54,772 bases of DNA from Albidovulum sp. bin36 (GTDB lineage Bacteria; Pseudomonadota; Alphaproteobacteria; Rhodobacterales; Rhodobacteraceae). The DNA lies in contig MPMP01000026.1 in assembly GCA_002238565.1 (NCBI GenBank), forward strand, positions 1 to 54,772, given 5' to 3'. A model generated the notes under the pieces. It was not told where the DNA came from and searched no databases. It worked only from the letters and a program-made list of their open reading frames with translations. Both the position numbers and the translations under genes were made by a program. Below are positions 28,133 to 36,872 of the stretch, piece by piece (position 1 is the stretch's first letter; each line of letters opens with the position of its first letter).

Positions 28133-28999
28133 ATGGGCAAGCAAGAATTGTTGGAATTGCGAAAGAAATCCTTGGTCGCTCCGGCTGATCTAATGAACAT
28201 GCTGCGGAGCGACAGTCCGCCGTCAATTCTGGCTGTACAGTCCGTTTGCCCTTACACGGGCAGGAATTCGCGGTGCGGACAGTGGCTTCCGGGCGCCGTC
28301 GACGCCGAAGCCTATTCCGACTTTGCAGCCAAGGCGACCGCGGACAGCGGGGACCGCCCGCTGCCGAATATTGATAATCTGCAAAAGGCGGCCCGTTCCT
28401 GGGGATTGTCCCGCGACCGGACCGTTGTCCTTTACGACAGGGACCGCAGCTTGACCGCCGCGAGAGGATGGTGGGTGCTGAAATGGGCCGGCCTACCTGA
28501 TGTCCGCGTCCTGGACGGTGGGTTGGCGGGGTGGATGGCGGAAGGTTTTCCCTTGTCGCGGGAAAGTACGGGCGCATCTTGCAGCTCAATAGAACTGGCA
28601 CCCGGGAACATGCCCGAATTCGGAGCTGAGCAAGCGCACATTTTCGTCGGAGACGGCGTCTTGCTCGATTCTCGGATCCGCCCGAACTACATCGGCGGCG
28701 CTCGGACCGGCGGCGATCCAAAACGCGGGCACATCCCCGGCGCAGTCAGCGCCCCCGCTCTTGACAACGTGACCGACTACGGGTATTTCGCGGACAGCGA
28801 AACTCTCGAGGAGATGTACCGGGGGTATGGCATCGACGGGAAGCGACCCGTTGGAGTCTATTGCGGAGCGGGTATGTCGGCGGCGCATACCGTGCTGGCC
28901 TTGACCGCGATCGGAATCGACGCCGCCATGTATCCCGGATCTTGGTCGCAGTGGGTTACCAACCCCAAGAGACCGGTCAGGCGCGGAGCGAAACCCTAG
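28133..28999 (+). CDS. Tandem-rhodanese sulfurtransferase
   Basis: 288 residues with two rhodanese domains. The N-terminal domain is catalytically dead: the position of the cysteine is taken by Asp in VVLYDRDRS. The C-terminal domain keeps the persulfide cysteine C244 in YCGAGMSAAH, and GHIPGAV is a rhodanese landmark. The six-residue loop after the Cys resembles thiosulfate/3-mercaptopyruvate sulfurtransferases, but donor preference cannot be settled from CGAGMS. It transfers sulfane sulfur to cyanide or thiols in the cytoplasm. A GGAGG lies 12 bases before the ATG. It sits between the divergent double ATPase and the peptide-ABC operon, so a sulfur-containing peptide substrate is possible. 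Confidence 0.85.
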   Translation: MGKQELLELRKKSLVAPADLMNMLRSDSPPSILAVQSVCPYTGRNSRCGQWLPGAVDAEAYSDFAAKATADSGDRPLPNIDNLQKAARSWGLSRDRTVVLYDRDRSLTAARGWWVLKWAGLPDVRVLDGGLAGWMAEGFPLSRESTGASCSSIELAPGNMPEFGAEQAHIFVGDGVLLDSRIRPNYIGGARTGGDPKRGHIPGAVSAPALDNVTDYGYFADSETLEEMYRGYGIDGKRPVGVYCGAGMSAAHTVLALTAIGIDAAMYPGSWSQWVTNPKRPVRRGAKP

Positions 29000-29194
29000 C
29001 TCCGGCGCAGCTCGCTTGGAAGTTCCGCTAGCTGGACGACCTTCGCGGAACCCGGATTTTGATGCTCTTAGGATTAGGTTTCATTGCTCCGCCCGGACTT
29101 AAGCCGCGGGGGTGCGGTTTGTTGGACTGTACATGTAAACAACCGAATTTCGCTCTGCTGGCGGCGAACTTCAATCAACGCATGGGAGGAAAAA

Positions 29195-30748
29195 ATGAAA
29201 CTACGGCACATTTTGGCTAACGCCCTTGTTGCCTCTTGCCTGGCGGCGGGCTCCGCAGAAGCGCAGGAGGCGTCAACTCTGGCTGTCGCTGTTCCGTCAG
29301 ACCCCAGGGGACTGGAGCCGGGCACGAACAGGGCTTGGCCGATCGGCAGCGAAATCATCCTGAATGTTTTCGACACTCTGGTTGCCTGGACTCCGCCGGA
29401 GTTCAGCGAGCTGGAAGGCCGCCTAGCCGAGAGCTGGACGATTTCCGAAGACGGCATGACCTTCGATTTCATCCTTAGGGACGGCGTGACGTTCCATGAC
29501 GGCACGCCGTTTGACGCTGCGTCCGTAAAGTTTTCCTTTGAACGGACCATGGAGCTGAATGCCTACGTGAAGGCCACGCTTGGCCTCATCGAGAGCATAG
29601 AGGCCAGTTCGCCTACTGAATTGACGATTAGGCTTTCCCGGCCTTATCCCGCTTTCATGTCTATCCTCGCGCAGCCGCAGTCGGCAATCGTAAGCCCGGC
29701 GGCAGTTGCGGAGCACGGCGACGATTTCACGAACAACCCGGTTGGAACCGGACCGTTCAAGTTTCGGGACTATCAGGCGGACACCCGCGTCGTTCTGGAT
29801 GCGAACCCCGACTACTTCCGCGGCGCCCCGAAACTTTCGCGCTTGATTTACAGCGTGATACCCGAAGCGTCGACCCGGCGGCTGGAATTGGAAAACGGCG
29901 GCATTGACGTCATCCAGCAATCGGGGCAGCTTTCCGCGGTTCCACTGGAAGAAATGGAAGCTTTCGCGAAAAATCCCGATATCCAGATTTTGGAAAGTCC
30001 CAGCCAAATCATTCGACAGCTGGAATTTAACAACTCGCATCCCGACAGTCCGTTTAACGATGTGAGGGTCCGCCGCGCGGTTGCGCACGCAATCGACTAC
30101 GACGGGCTGCTTGGCGGCATCTTCGGCGGCACCGCAAGCCGTGTCTACGGACCGCTGACGTCGAACAGCTGGGCCTTCAATCCAAAGGTAACGGAGATGG
30201 CGCCGGGTTACGATCCGGAAAAAGCCAGAGCATTGCTTGCGGAAGCCGGCGTCGACCCCGCCGACTGGAATCTGAAACTCTACGGCTTCCAAGGGTCGCT
30301 ATGGGGCGCGCTGGCCACGTTCGTGCACGCCAATCTCGCGGACGTGGGCATCGATGTCGAGATCGCGCAGACAGAGTTCCCGACCTACCGGGCGCTTCAT
30401 ACGGGCGGCGAGCATAAAATCGCGCTTGACGGGAGGCAGCCCTGGTACAACGATCCCGACGCCCATATCACGATCGGCTATTATTCGGGACTAGCGGACA
30501 GCGCGATGACGTTCCGGATGCCCGAAGACAAGGAGCTTGACGGCCTGATCCTGTCCGCTCAGCAGGAGTCGGATATGGACAAGCGACGGGAGCTCTATTT
30601 CGAAATTCAGGAACAGCTCGTAAACCGGGTGCCGGGCGCGTACCTGTTCAGTCCCAAGCTGATCGTATTCGCGCGGTCCAATGTCAGCGGGCTGGTCGTG
30701 AACAGCGCGCCGCCGTTGAATGAATACTGGAGCGTTGCGAAAAACTGA
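29195..30748 (+). CDS. Peptide-type ABC transporter substrate-binding protein (family 5)
   Basis: 517 residues from ATG 29195, chosen because GGGAGG stands six bases upstream and a signal peptide begins there (MKLRH, hydrophobic run, AEA-QE, cleavage after about residue 23). The mature protein has the family-5 pattern: LAESWTISEDGMTFDFILRDGV, FHDGTPFDAASVKFSFER, VGTGPFKF and DVRVRRAVAHAIDY. It captures peptides, opines or similar in the periplasm. First gene of an operon continuing to 36462; a stem-loop separates it from the permeases. Confidence 0.93.
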   Translation: MKLRHILANALVASCLAAGSAEAQEASTLAVAVPSDPRGLEPGTNRAWPIGSEIILNVFDTLVAWTPPEFSELEGRLAESWTISEDGMTFDFILRDGVTFHDGTPFDAASVKFSFERTMELNAYVKATLGLIESIEASSPTELTIRLSRPYPAFMSILAQPQSAIVSPAAVAEHGDDFTNNPVGTGPFKFRDYQADTRVVLDANPDYFRGAPKLSRLIYSVIPEASTRRLELENGGIDVIQQSGQLSAVPLEEMEAFAKNPDIQILESPSQIIRQLEFNNSHPDSPFNDVRVRRAVAHAIDYDGLLGGIFGGTASRVYGPLTSNSWAFNPKVTEMAPGYDPEKARALLAEAGVDPADWNLKLYGFQGSLWGALATFVHANLADVGIDVEIAQTEFPTYRALHTGGEHKIALDGRQPWYNDPDAHITIGYYSGLADSAMTFRMPEDKELDGLILSAQQESDMDKRRELYFEIQEQLVNRVPGAYLFSPKLIVFARSNVSGLVVNSAPPLNEYWSVAKN

Positions 30749-30765
30749 GCCTGCGGCAAATATCT

Positions 30766-30792
30766 GAGCCAGCGCCTTGAGAGCGCTGGCTC
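30766..30792 (+). terminator. Perfect 10-bp stem-loop after the binding-protein gene
   Basis: GAGCCAGCGC pairs with GCGCTGGCTC around the loop CTTGAGA, then TT. It starts 18 bases after the binding-protein stop and 28 bases before the next start. It probably acts as a partial terminator or mRNA stabiliser so that the binding protein exceeds the permeases, as with the stem-loop at 7171-7199. Confidence 0.6.
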
Positions 30793-30819
30793 TTCCATAA
30801 GCGACGCCGACCCGCCTCA

Positions 30820-31830
30820 ATGTTCGATTTCGTGATCCGGCGGCTGCTAGCGCTTATGCCGGTGCTGTTCGTTGTCCTGGTGATCGTTTTCTCGCTGGTT
30901 CGCTTTATTCCGGGAGATCCGGCGGTTACGCTGCTCGGACCCGGCGCCACCGAAAGCCAGGTTGCCGCATTGCGCGCGCAGTTGAATCTCGATGCCCCGC
31001 TGCTGCAGCAATTTCTTGAATACTTGACGGGCCTAATTCAGGGCGACATGGGCAGGTCGCTCAAGTCCGGCAAGCCGGTAGCGGATGAAATATTGGCCCG
31101 TCTGCCGGCCACGCTGGAAATTTCCGTATTCGCCGTGCTGATCGCCATCGTTGTCGGCATTCCGATCGGCATCCTTTCCGCGACTCGACCAAATTCCGGG
31201 TTCGACCACCTGGTTAGGGTCGTATCCCTCGTGGGCGTATCGATTCCCGCCTTCCTGCTGGCTCTGCTTCTCCAGTTGATCTTCGCAACCTGGCTGGGGC
31301 TCCTGCCTGTATCGGGGCGGATGAGCGCCTATCTCTTTGTCGAGCCCGTAACCGGCTTCGCGTTAATCGACGCTTGGCTCAGCGGCGAATCCGGAGCGAT
31401 TCGAAGCGTGCTCGTCCACTTGGTGCTTCCGACGTCGGTGCTGGCCGCGTTCCTGGCCGCGACGCTTGGACGGTTCGTGCGGACGACCATGCTGGAGGTC
31501 ATGACCGAGGACTATATCCGGACTGCGCGCGCCAAGGGCTTGACCTGGAGCACGGTGGTTTACGGCCACGCGCTGCGAAACTCGCTATTGCCGGCAATTA
31601 CCGTGGTCGGACTGAAGTTTGCCGAGATGCTCGGGGGGGCCATACTGACGGAAACGATTTTCGCCTGGCCCGGGATCGGGCGGTTCATGTTCGAGGCAAT
31701 TCGAAATCGGGACTATCCGGTCATCCAGGGAACGACCCTGGTCTTTGCGCTCCTGTTCATGCTGACATCGGTTGTCGTCGATATCATCCATGCGATGCTG
31801 GACCCGCGGGTCCGCGGCAAGATGAGGTGA
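30820..31830 (+). CDS. Peptide-type ABC transporter permease (DppB type)
   Basis: 336-residue inner-membrane protein. The N-terminus IRRLLALMPVLFVVLVIVFSLVRFIPGDPA is diagnostic of DppB/OppB, and the cytoplasmic loop TARAKGLTWSTVVYGHALRNS is the EAA-type ATPase contact. It ends VVDIIHAMLDPRVRG as usual. It forms the channel with the next gene, six bases downstream. Confidence 0.94.
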   Translation: MFDFVIRRLLALMPVLFVVLVIVFSLVRFIPGDPAVTLLGPGATESQVAALRAQLNLDAPLLQQFLEYLTGLIQGDMGRSLKSGKPVADEILARLPATLEISVFAVLIAIVVGIPIGILSATRPNSGFDHLVRVVSLVGVSIPAFLLALLLQLIFATWLGLLPVSGRMSAYLFVEPVTGFALIDAWLSGESGAIRSVLVHLVLPTSVLAAFLAATLGRFVRTTMLEVMTEDYIRTARAKGLTWSTVVYGHALRNSLLPAITVVGLKFAEMLGGAILTETIFAWPGIGRFMFEAIRNRDYPVIQGTTLVFALLFMLTSVVVDIIHAMLDPRVRGKMR

Positions 31831-31836
31831 AAGCCA

Positions 31837-32673
31837 GTGAACGACCTGATTCGGTTTTTCAGGATCAATACGCTGGCAACGGCGGGGACATCCATTCTCG
31901 CATGCCTGCTCGTGGCTATTCTTCTCGGGCCGTTTGTCGGGATTGCCTCGCCATTGGAACTCAACATGGCGGAAAGGCTGCAGCCGCCGAGCGCGGACCA
32001 CCTGTTCGGTACCGACAGCTTCGGGCGCGACATGCTGGCCCGTATCATCCACGGCGGCCGATACACATTGGCGATCGGATTGGGAGTTGTTGTCGTCGCC
32101 TTCATCGTCGGCGTTTTTTTCGGCACAATCGCGGGTTTTCTGGGCGGCATCGCGGACATGGTCATCATGCGAATCGTCGATGCAATCCTCTCATTTCCCG
32201 CCCTCGTACTGGCAATTGCCCTAGCTGCGGCATTCGGCCCGAGCCTGCAGAATGCGATGCTGGCGGTGGCGATTACGCTGGCGCCGCAGTTTGCCCGCCT
32301 GGCGCGCAGCCAGGCGCTGGGAGTATCCGTCAAGCCATATGTCGAAGCTGCCGTGTCCCTGGGGCTGCCCAAGCACCGGATTCTCTGGCGCCATGTCCTG
32401 GTCAACGCCATCGGCCCCTTGCTGGTGCAAGCCTCCCTAAGCGTCGGCAGCGCCATCCTTCAAACGGCGAGCCTCGGATTTCTGGGACTCGGAGCGCAGC
32501 CGCCTCTTGCGGAGTGGGGAGCCGACGTTTCGGCCAATCTGCAATTTGTCCGCTCCAGCCCGTGGACGGCGCTTGGCCCGGGATTCGCCATCCTGACAAC
32601 CGTCTTGTGCTTCAACCTGATTGGAGATGCGCTAGCCGACTGGTTCAACCCGCGCAGGCGGAGCGAGATGTGA
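31837..32673 (+). CDS. Peptide-type ABC transporter permease (DppC type)
   Basis: 278-residue inner-membrane protein starting at GTG 31837. It has FGTDSFGRDMLARIIHGGRYT, the DppC signature after the first helix, ATPase-contact region AAVSLGLPKHRILWRHVLVNA, and the ending LNLIGDALADWFNPR in the common form. It follows DppB by six bases and precedes the signal-less binding-protein homologue by seven, all in one operon. Confidence 0.94.
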   Translation: MNDLIRFFRINTLATAGTSILACLLVAILLGPFVGIASPLELNMAERLQPPSADHLFGTDSFGRDMLARIIHGGRYTLAIGLGVVVVAFIVGVFFGTIAGFLGGIADMVIMRIVDAILSFPALVLAIALAAAFGPSLQNAMLAVAITLAPQFARLARSQALGVSVKPYVEAAVSLGLPKHRILWRHVLVNAIGPLLVQASLSVGSAILQTASLGFLGLGAQPPLAEWGADVSANLQFVRSSPWTALGPGFAILTTVLCFNLIGDALADWFNPRRRSEM

Positions 32674-32680
32674 CGACCTG

Positions 32681-34069
32681 ATGGCGCATTCAGTCAGTAC
32701 CGCGATCGCCATGGAGCGGGTCGAGTTTCTCTTCCAGGACCGAGTGACCGACGATTCTAGCATTCTCACCTTGAGAAATTGGGTCTGCGAACCGCTGCTG
32801 CGATGGCAGGCCGGACGAGTGCTCCCGGGCCTGTTCGAAAAATGGCGGTTGTCGACCGACGGTCTTCGTTGGCAGTTCCAGATTCGCCCCGACGCGGCAT
32901 TTCACGACGGCACGCCCTGCACATCGGCATGCATCGCGGATTTCATCGGCAATATCCTGAATTCCGTCGACATGTTCGGAATGAAGTGGCCCTATGCCCG
33001 GTATCTCGACGGCGCGGCAATAGAGGCGCCCGCCGATGAAATTCTCCTAGTCAGAACGGCATCGCCGTTTCCCGATCTTGTCGAAGTATTCGCCGAGTTC
33101 CACATTTCCAAACTCGACAAGTCCGGCCTGCCCACGCTGGGGACGGGAGCGTGGAAAGTCGTCGAATACGAGCCGCGCGTCCGCGCCCGCCTGGCTCCCG
33201 CGTTCGGCACCGGGAAACGCGTGGATTTCTTGTCGATGCGCCATGCGGAAGACAGATTGGCGTCGCTGCGGGACGGCATCGTGAATTGCGCGATGCAGCT
33301 GGAAAAACTTGCCGTTCCACGACGACGCCTGGAAGGATTCAACTGGGTCGAATCCAACGCGAGTCTCTCCGTCATTGCGTTCATGAACGGTCGCTCCGGA
33401 CCTTTTTCCTGGCCCGAGGCGCGGTTGGCCGCGAATCTGGCCATTAACCGGAATGCTCTTATCTCCGAAGTCATGGGAGGACTTGCAAGCCCGGCGACGA
33501 CAGTGGTCAGCCCGTTTCATGTCGGCTACGGGGAGGCCGGGACCGAATCCATTGCCCATGACCCGACGCGCGCGCGGTCAATCTTGCTGGAATCCGGCGC
33601 GCCTACCGAAGTTGTCCTGCGAAGCCCGGAGTACATGCCGGAACGCGCGCCGGAGGTTGCGAAGTTCATAGCGGAAGCGTTGGCGGAAATCGGATTTGAC
33701 GTCGATGTTCAAATAGAGCCGGACAGGCCCGAATACGCCCGTCAGCTCGGACGCAAGGACATGGGAGACCTTGCAATCTTCGATTCCTCCCCGCGAAGCA
33801 CTTTCCGAGTCTTGGATGACAAGATCAGCTCTGAAACGGCGTCAGTGTGGTGGCAAGGCGTGCACGACCCGCGCGCAAACGACCTTTTCAATTCGGCGCG
33901 AAGAACTCTTGATCCCGGCAAGCGCGCTCAGGCCTACGGGAAGTGCCTTGCGCACTTGAGCCGCCACCCGCACTGGCTGTACCTATATTATCCCAAAGTC
34001 TGCATGGCGCACGCAACCGAACTCAAGAGGCTCTCGCTCGATCACAGCGGCACCCTTCATGTTTCCTGA
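32681..34069 (+). CDS. Family-5 binding-protein homologue without signal peptide
   Basis: 462 residues with the family-5 solute-binding fold: LFEKWRLSTDGLRWQFQIR, AAFHDGTPCTSACIADF, LGTGAWKV and EARLAANLAINR. The start is fixed by the permease stop eight bases upstream, leaving no room for a signal sequence, and the N-terminus MAHSVSTAIAMERVEF is not hydrophobic. It should therefore stay in the cytoplasm, as the C-terminal half of SgrR-type sensors does, though no DNA-binding domain is attached. It may sense or carry the imported compound inside the cell. Compared with the secreted protein at 29195 it is a distant paralogue. Confidence 0.8.
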   Translation: MAHSVSTAIAMERVEFLFQDRVTDDSSILTLRNWVCEPLLRWQAGRVLPGLFEKWRLSTDGLRWQFQIRPDAAFHDGTPCTSACIADFIGNILNSVDMFGMKWPYARYLDGAAIEAPADEILLVRTASPFPDLVEVFAEFHISKLDKSGLPTLGTGAWKVVEYEPRVRARLAPAFGTGKRVDFLSMRHAEDRLASLRDGIVNCAMQLEKLAVPRRRLEGFNWVESNASLSVIAFMNGRSGPFSWPEARLAANLAINRNALISEVMGGLASPATTVVSPFHVGYGEAGTESIAHDPTRARSILLESGAPTEVVLRSPEYMPERAPEVAKFIAEALAEIGFDVDVQIEPDRPEYARQLGRKDMGDLAIFDSSPRSTFRVLDDKISSETASVWWQGVHDPRANDLFNSARRTLDPGKRAQAYGKCLAHLSRHPHWLYLYYPKVCMAHATELKRLSLDHSGTLHVS

Positions 34070-34090
34070 CGCAGCATCCAAGGACACGCG

Positions 34091-34474
34091 ATGAAAGCAG
34101 AATGCGCAATTACATTCTTCTATTATCAGAATATTCTCGCCGTTGCCCCCTTTTACGAAGTCACGCTGGGATTTGACCTCGTGCTGGATCAGAGCATTGC
34201 CCGAATCTACAGGGTGGCCGGCACCGCGTACTTCGGAATAGTCGACGGCAGCAGCGGGCATCTTAAACATCAGGAAAAAAGTGCCGCCCTGCTCACGATC
34301 GTTTCGGAGGATATTGCCGGCTGGCACTCGCGAATGATCGCCGCGAATGTGCCGGGACTCTCCGAAATCATGCGCGGCCGCTTTTGCGAACACTTTTTTT
34401 TCAAGGATCCCGGGGGATATGCGATCGAAATCCAGCGTTTTCATGACCCGTCGGTCGCGGCCCTGTTCAAGTGA
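34091..34474 (+). CDS. VOC (glyoxalase/dioxygenase superfamily) protein
   Basis: 127 residues forming the paired beta-alpha-beta-beta-beta units of the VOC fold: ITFFYYQNILAVAPFYEVTLGF at the start and FFFKDPGGYAIEIQRF near the end, where the glutamate of YAIEIQ is the usual metal ligand. The first-half ligand position is not an obvious His, so metal binding is uncertain and it could be a binding or resistance-type member. It lies 21 bases after the signal-less binding-protein gene and overlaps the NTPase-FGE gene in a GTGA, which implies coupled synthesis. Confidence 0.82.
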   Translation: MKAECAITFFYYQNILAVAPFYEVTLGFDLVLDQSIARIYRVAGTAYFGIVDGSSGHLKHQEKSAALLTIVSEDIAGWHSRMIAANVPGLSEIMRGRFCEHFFFKDPGGYAIEIQRFHDPSVAALFK

Positions 34475-36462
34475 TTCACTCCGGCGAGATTCTCTTCGAT
34501 CATCCGTCGCTCGGGGCCGTGGTGCATGCGGCCGGCTATATTCCGAGGATTGTGGCCTTCAGCCAGGAAGACAAAGCCGCGAAGGGCCTGCGATCGCTCC
34601 AAGACGACCGAGGCAGCTACGGCTCGACGATCCGGTTCGGCGCAGTGGAAATTGTCGCGAGCAACCGCGCAGTGCTGATACGCGCGCCGCGCGGCGGCGG
34701 CAAGACAGTATTCGTCCGAGAACTCGAAGCGTGCCTGAAGGGCGAATCCAGCGGCGACCCGGTTTTCAATTTAGGTCGGCTGAACCGTTCCGTATGCCGC
34801 AATGACGATGGCCCGTTCCTGCGCGAGCGCTGGAGTGCGCCGCTGCCAACCGTTTTTTCGGTCGACCTCGGCGACGACGGCCAAGCCGAGTTTCAATTCG
34901 GGCGAGGCAGGGACCGCACCGCCGTCATGGCAATTCTTGACGGACTCGACCATCTGGCGGCGGACCGGGCCGGATGCTTGCTTGAACAAGCCATGACTTG
35001 GCTGGGTTGCAATCCGGATTCCCGACTTCTGGTGACGGGAGAAACCGATACCATTGCCGAATTCGAGTTGCCCCCCGACCTCGCCATGCACGATTTGATG
35101 CCGGTGCCAGGCATGGAATGCAGGGCGTTGTGCGAGCGATTAGGGATCAAGGAACCGGAACGAAACCTGGCGCGGTGGCCGGGTCCGTTTGCCCTTTGGG
35201 CTGCTTCCGGGATTGACGCGCCTCCCTGGGAACAAGCTTGTTCGCTGGTTGGAACGAACGAAGCGCGGCGGTTGGCGGAGAATGCCGCGCGGCAAGTCCA
35301 AGGCAGTGACGGGGGAGCGCCCTCGCTTGCGTCGAACCATGCCGCGCTGGACCGCATGTTAGGGCAGCGTTGGCTGAGAGACGTCCTGGCGGCCCGCCAC
35401 CTGGCTGCCGAACCGATTGATCAAGTCGTCTCCCGAATTTCGGCTCGCGACGATAGGTGGATCGGTCCCATGGCCCGTTTCGCGCTTGATTTGCCGGCGG
35501 GGTCGGAAAGGGCGAAGGCGTTGGTCCGGGGATTGATGACAGGAATACCGGCTCCCCGGATGCTGCTGCTTGCCTCGCGCCTGGTTCAAACCGGAGAGCC
35601 GGGATCGGAAGTCGTTCGCATGGCCCTTGCGGCCGGAATCGAGCGAGGCGGTTTGCAAGCAGGCCTTCGCCGAAAGTTCGGTCAAGCCTTGGCTCTGCTC
35701 GGAGATCCACGCAAGCTTGACAAGCTAGTCGAGGTGCCCGCGGGAACATATCGAATAGGCGGCGGCACTCACCCAAATTCCCAGCCTGAGCATGACTGTC
35801 GCGTCGAGGACTACCGCATCGGCGCTTATCCCGTCACCAATTTCGCCTACCAGGAGTTTGCGACTGCCGCGGGGCGGCCATGGCGGTCAGCCGATGCGAC
35901 ACGATGCGAATTCGCCAACGCCCCCGCTGTCGACCTGACATGGCATGACGCGATGGACTATTGCGCATGGCTGACATCCGAATGGCGGACCGCGGGCCGA
36001 ATCGGCACTCGCGAGATTGTACGATTGCCCACCGAACCTGAATGGGAGGCGGCCGCGCGCGGGTCGCGAGGATGGCATTTCCCATGGGGCGAGGAATGGG
36101 CCGCGGGGCATGCGAATGGAGAGGAAGCGGGACTAAACGAAGTCTGTTCCGTCGGCCTTTTCCCCGAAGGCGCATCGCCATTCGGATGCATGGATATGGC
36201 CGGGCAAGTATGGGAGTGGACAACGACGCTCTGGGGCAAGGACATGAGGCTCCCGTCCTTTGCATACCCCTATCGCAACGACGGTCGTGAAGACCTGGAT
36301 GCCGGTCCCGCGGTCAGGAGGGTTCTGAGAGGCGGGTGCTTCTCAAGCAACAGGATGAAGGCGAATGGCATATATCGCGGAAGCTTGGAACCGGCCGGAT
36401 TCTGGCGCGGGAACGGTTTCAGGATCGTTGTCGCGCAGGCAGGAACAATTCCTGCGGGCTAG
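34471..36462 (+). CDS. NACHT/STAND-like NTPase fused to an FGE-sulfatase (SUMF1) domain
   Basis: 663 residues from GTG 34471, which overlaps the VOC stop. The N-terminal half is P-loop-like: APRGGGKT (72-79) as Walker A and AVMAILDGLDHL (151-162) as a NACHT-style Walker B. WLRDVLAARHLA (301-312) with a following RWIGPMARF resembles the FQEYLAARYLA-W region after NACHT domains. From about residue 419 comes a formylglycine-generating-enzyme-like domain: LVEVPAGTYRIGG, YPVTNFAYQEF, VDLTWHDAMDYCAWL, RLPTEPEWEAAARG, GQVWEWT and RVLRGGCF...GFRIV. True sulfatase-activating FGEs use a cysteine pair that is not recognisable here, so the domain may bind rather than oxidise. NTPase-effector proteins of this kind suggest a sensing or conflict role, but this one is coupled to a transporter operon. 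Confidence 0.75.
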   Translation: MIHSGEILFDHPSLGAVVHAAGYIPRIVAFSQEDKAAKGLRSLQDDRGSYGSTIRFGAVEIVASNRAVLIRAPRGGGKTVFVRELEACLKGESSGDPVFNLGRLNRSVCRNDDGPFLRERWSAPLPTVFSVDLGDDGQAEFQFGRGRDRTAVMAILDGLDHLAADRAGCLLEQAMTWLGCNPDSRLLVTGETDTIAEFELPPDLAMHDLMPVPGMECRALCERLGIKEPERNLARWPGPFALWAASGIDAPPWEQACSLVGTNEARRLAENAARQVQGSDGGAPSLASNHAALDRMLGQRWLRDVLAARHLAAEPIDQVVSRISARDDRWIGPMARFALDLPAGSERAKALVRGLMTGIPAPRMLLLASRLVQTGEPGSEVVRMALAAGIERGGLQAGLRRKFGQALALLGDPRKLDKLVEVPAGTYRIGGGTHPNSQPEHDCRVEDYRIGAYPVTNFAYQEFATAAGRPWRSADATRCEFANAPAVDLTWHDAMDYCAWLTSEWRTAGRIGTREIVRLPTEPEWEAAARGSRGWHFPWGEEWAAGHANGEEAGLNEVCSVGLFPEGASPFGCMDMAGQVWEWTTTLWGKDMRLPSFAYPYRNDGREDLDAGPAVRRVLRGGCFSSNRMKANGIYRGSLEPAGFWRGNGFRIVVAQAGTIPAG

Positions 36463-36872
36463 GGAAACTCATCCCCTCCGATGCAGAAGAATCCATTACC
36501 TCCCAGCGGAACGCTGCGCGATGAACGATCGGCGCCCAAAGACTCTCGCTTCCGAGATTTCCGAAACCTGTTCGGCTTTCGCTTTCGCTGAACCGCTCAG
36601 CGCGGTCGATTGTCGGCAAATCGATTTAGGCGTGTCGCCGCCTAGGTTCGATGTTGAGCGAACGGCAATATTGCAACGCATGGCTCCCGCCCGGAATTTG
36701 CCGTCGGCGCATTTCGCGTCAGGCAGCGGCAAAGCGAGCCCTCCCGCGCCGAAATCCACTTCCGGGCGCCTAGCGGGAATTTCCGTTGCCGTGCTTGGGA
36801 GTATTGCGTTCGGCCGAAAAACGTGGAATTGGAGCGAGCGGCGCGGAATGCGCGGCAATGAACGGAATAATC
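36463..36872. other. Gene-free gap after the NTPase-FGE gene
   Basis: About 410 bases. I looked for a reverse transcriptase or template repeat of a diversity-generating element after the FGE domain and found none. Short frames on both strands look non-coding. Confidence 0.4.

Noticed and set aside
36300..36860. Possible diversity-generating element at the FGE-domain C-terminus (RGGCF...GFRIV looks like a variable region)
   Set aside because: No reverse transcriptase, template repeat or accessory gene follows in the window, and the codons do not show the adenine-biased pattern of such variable regions.
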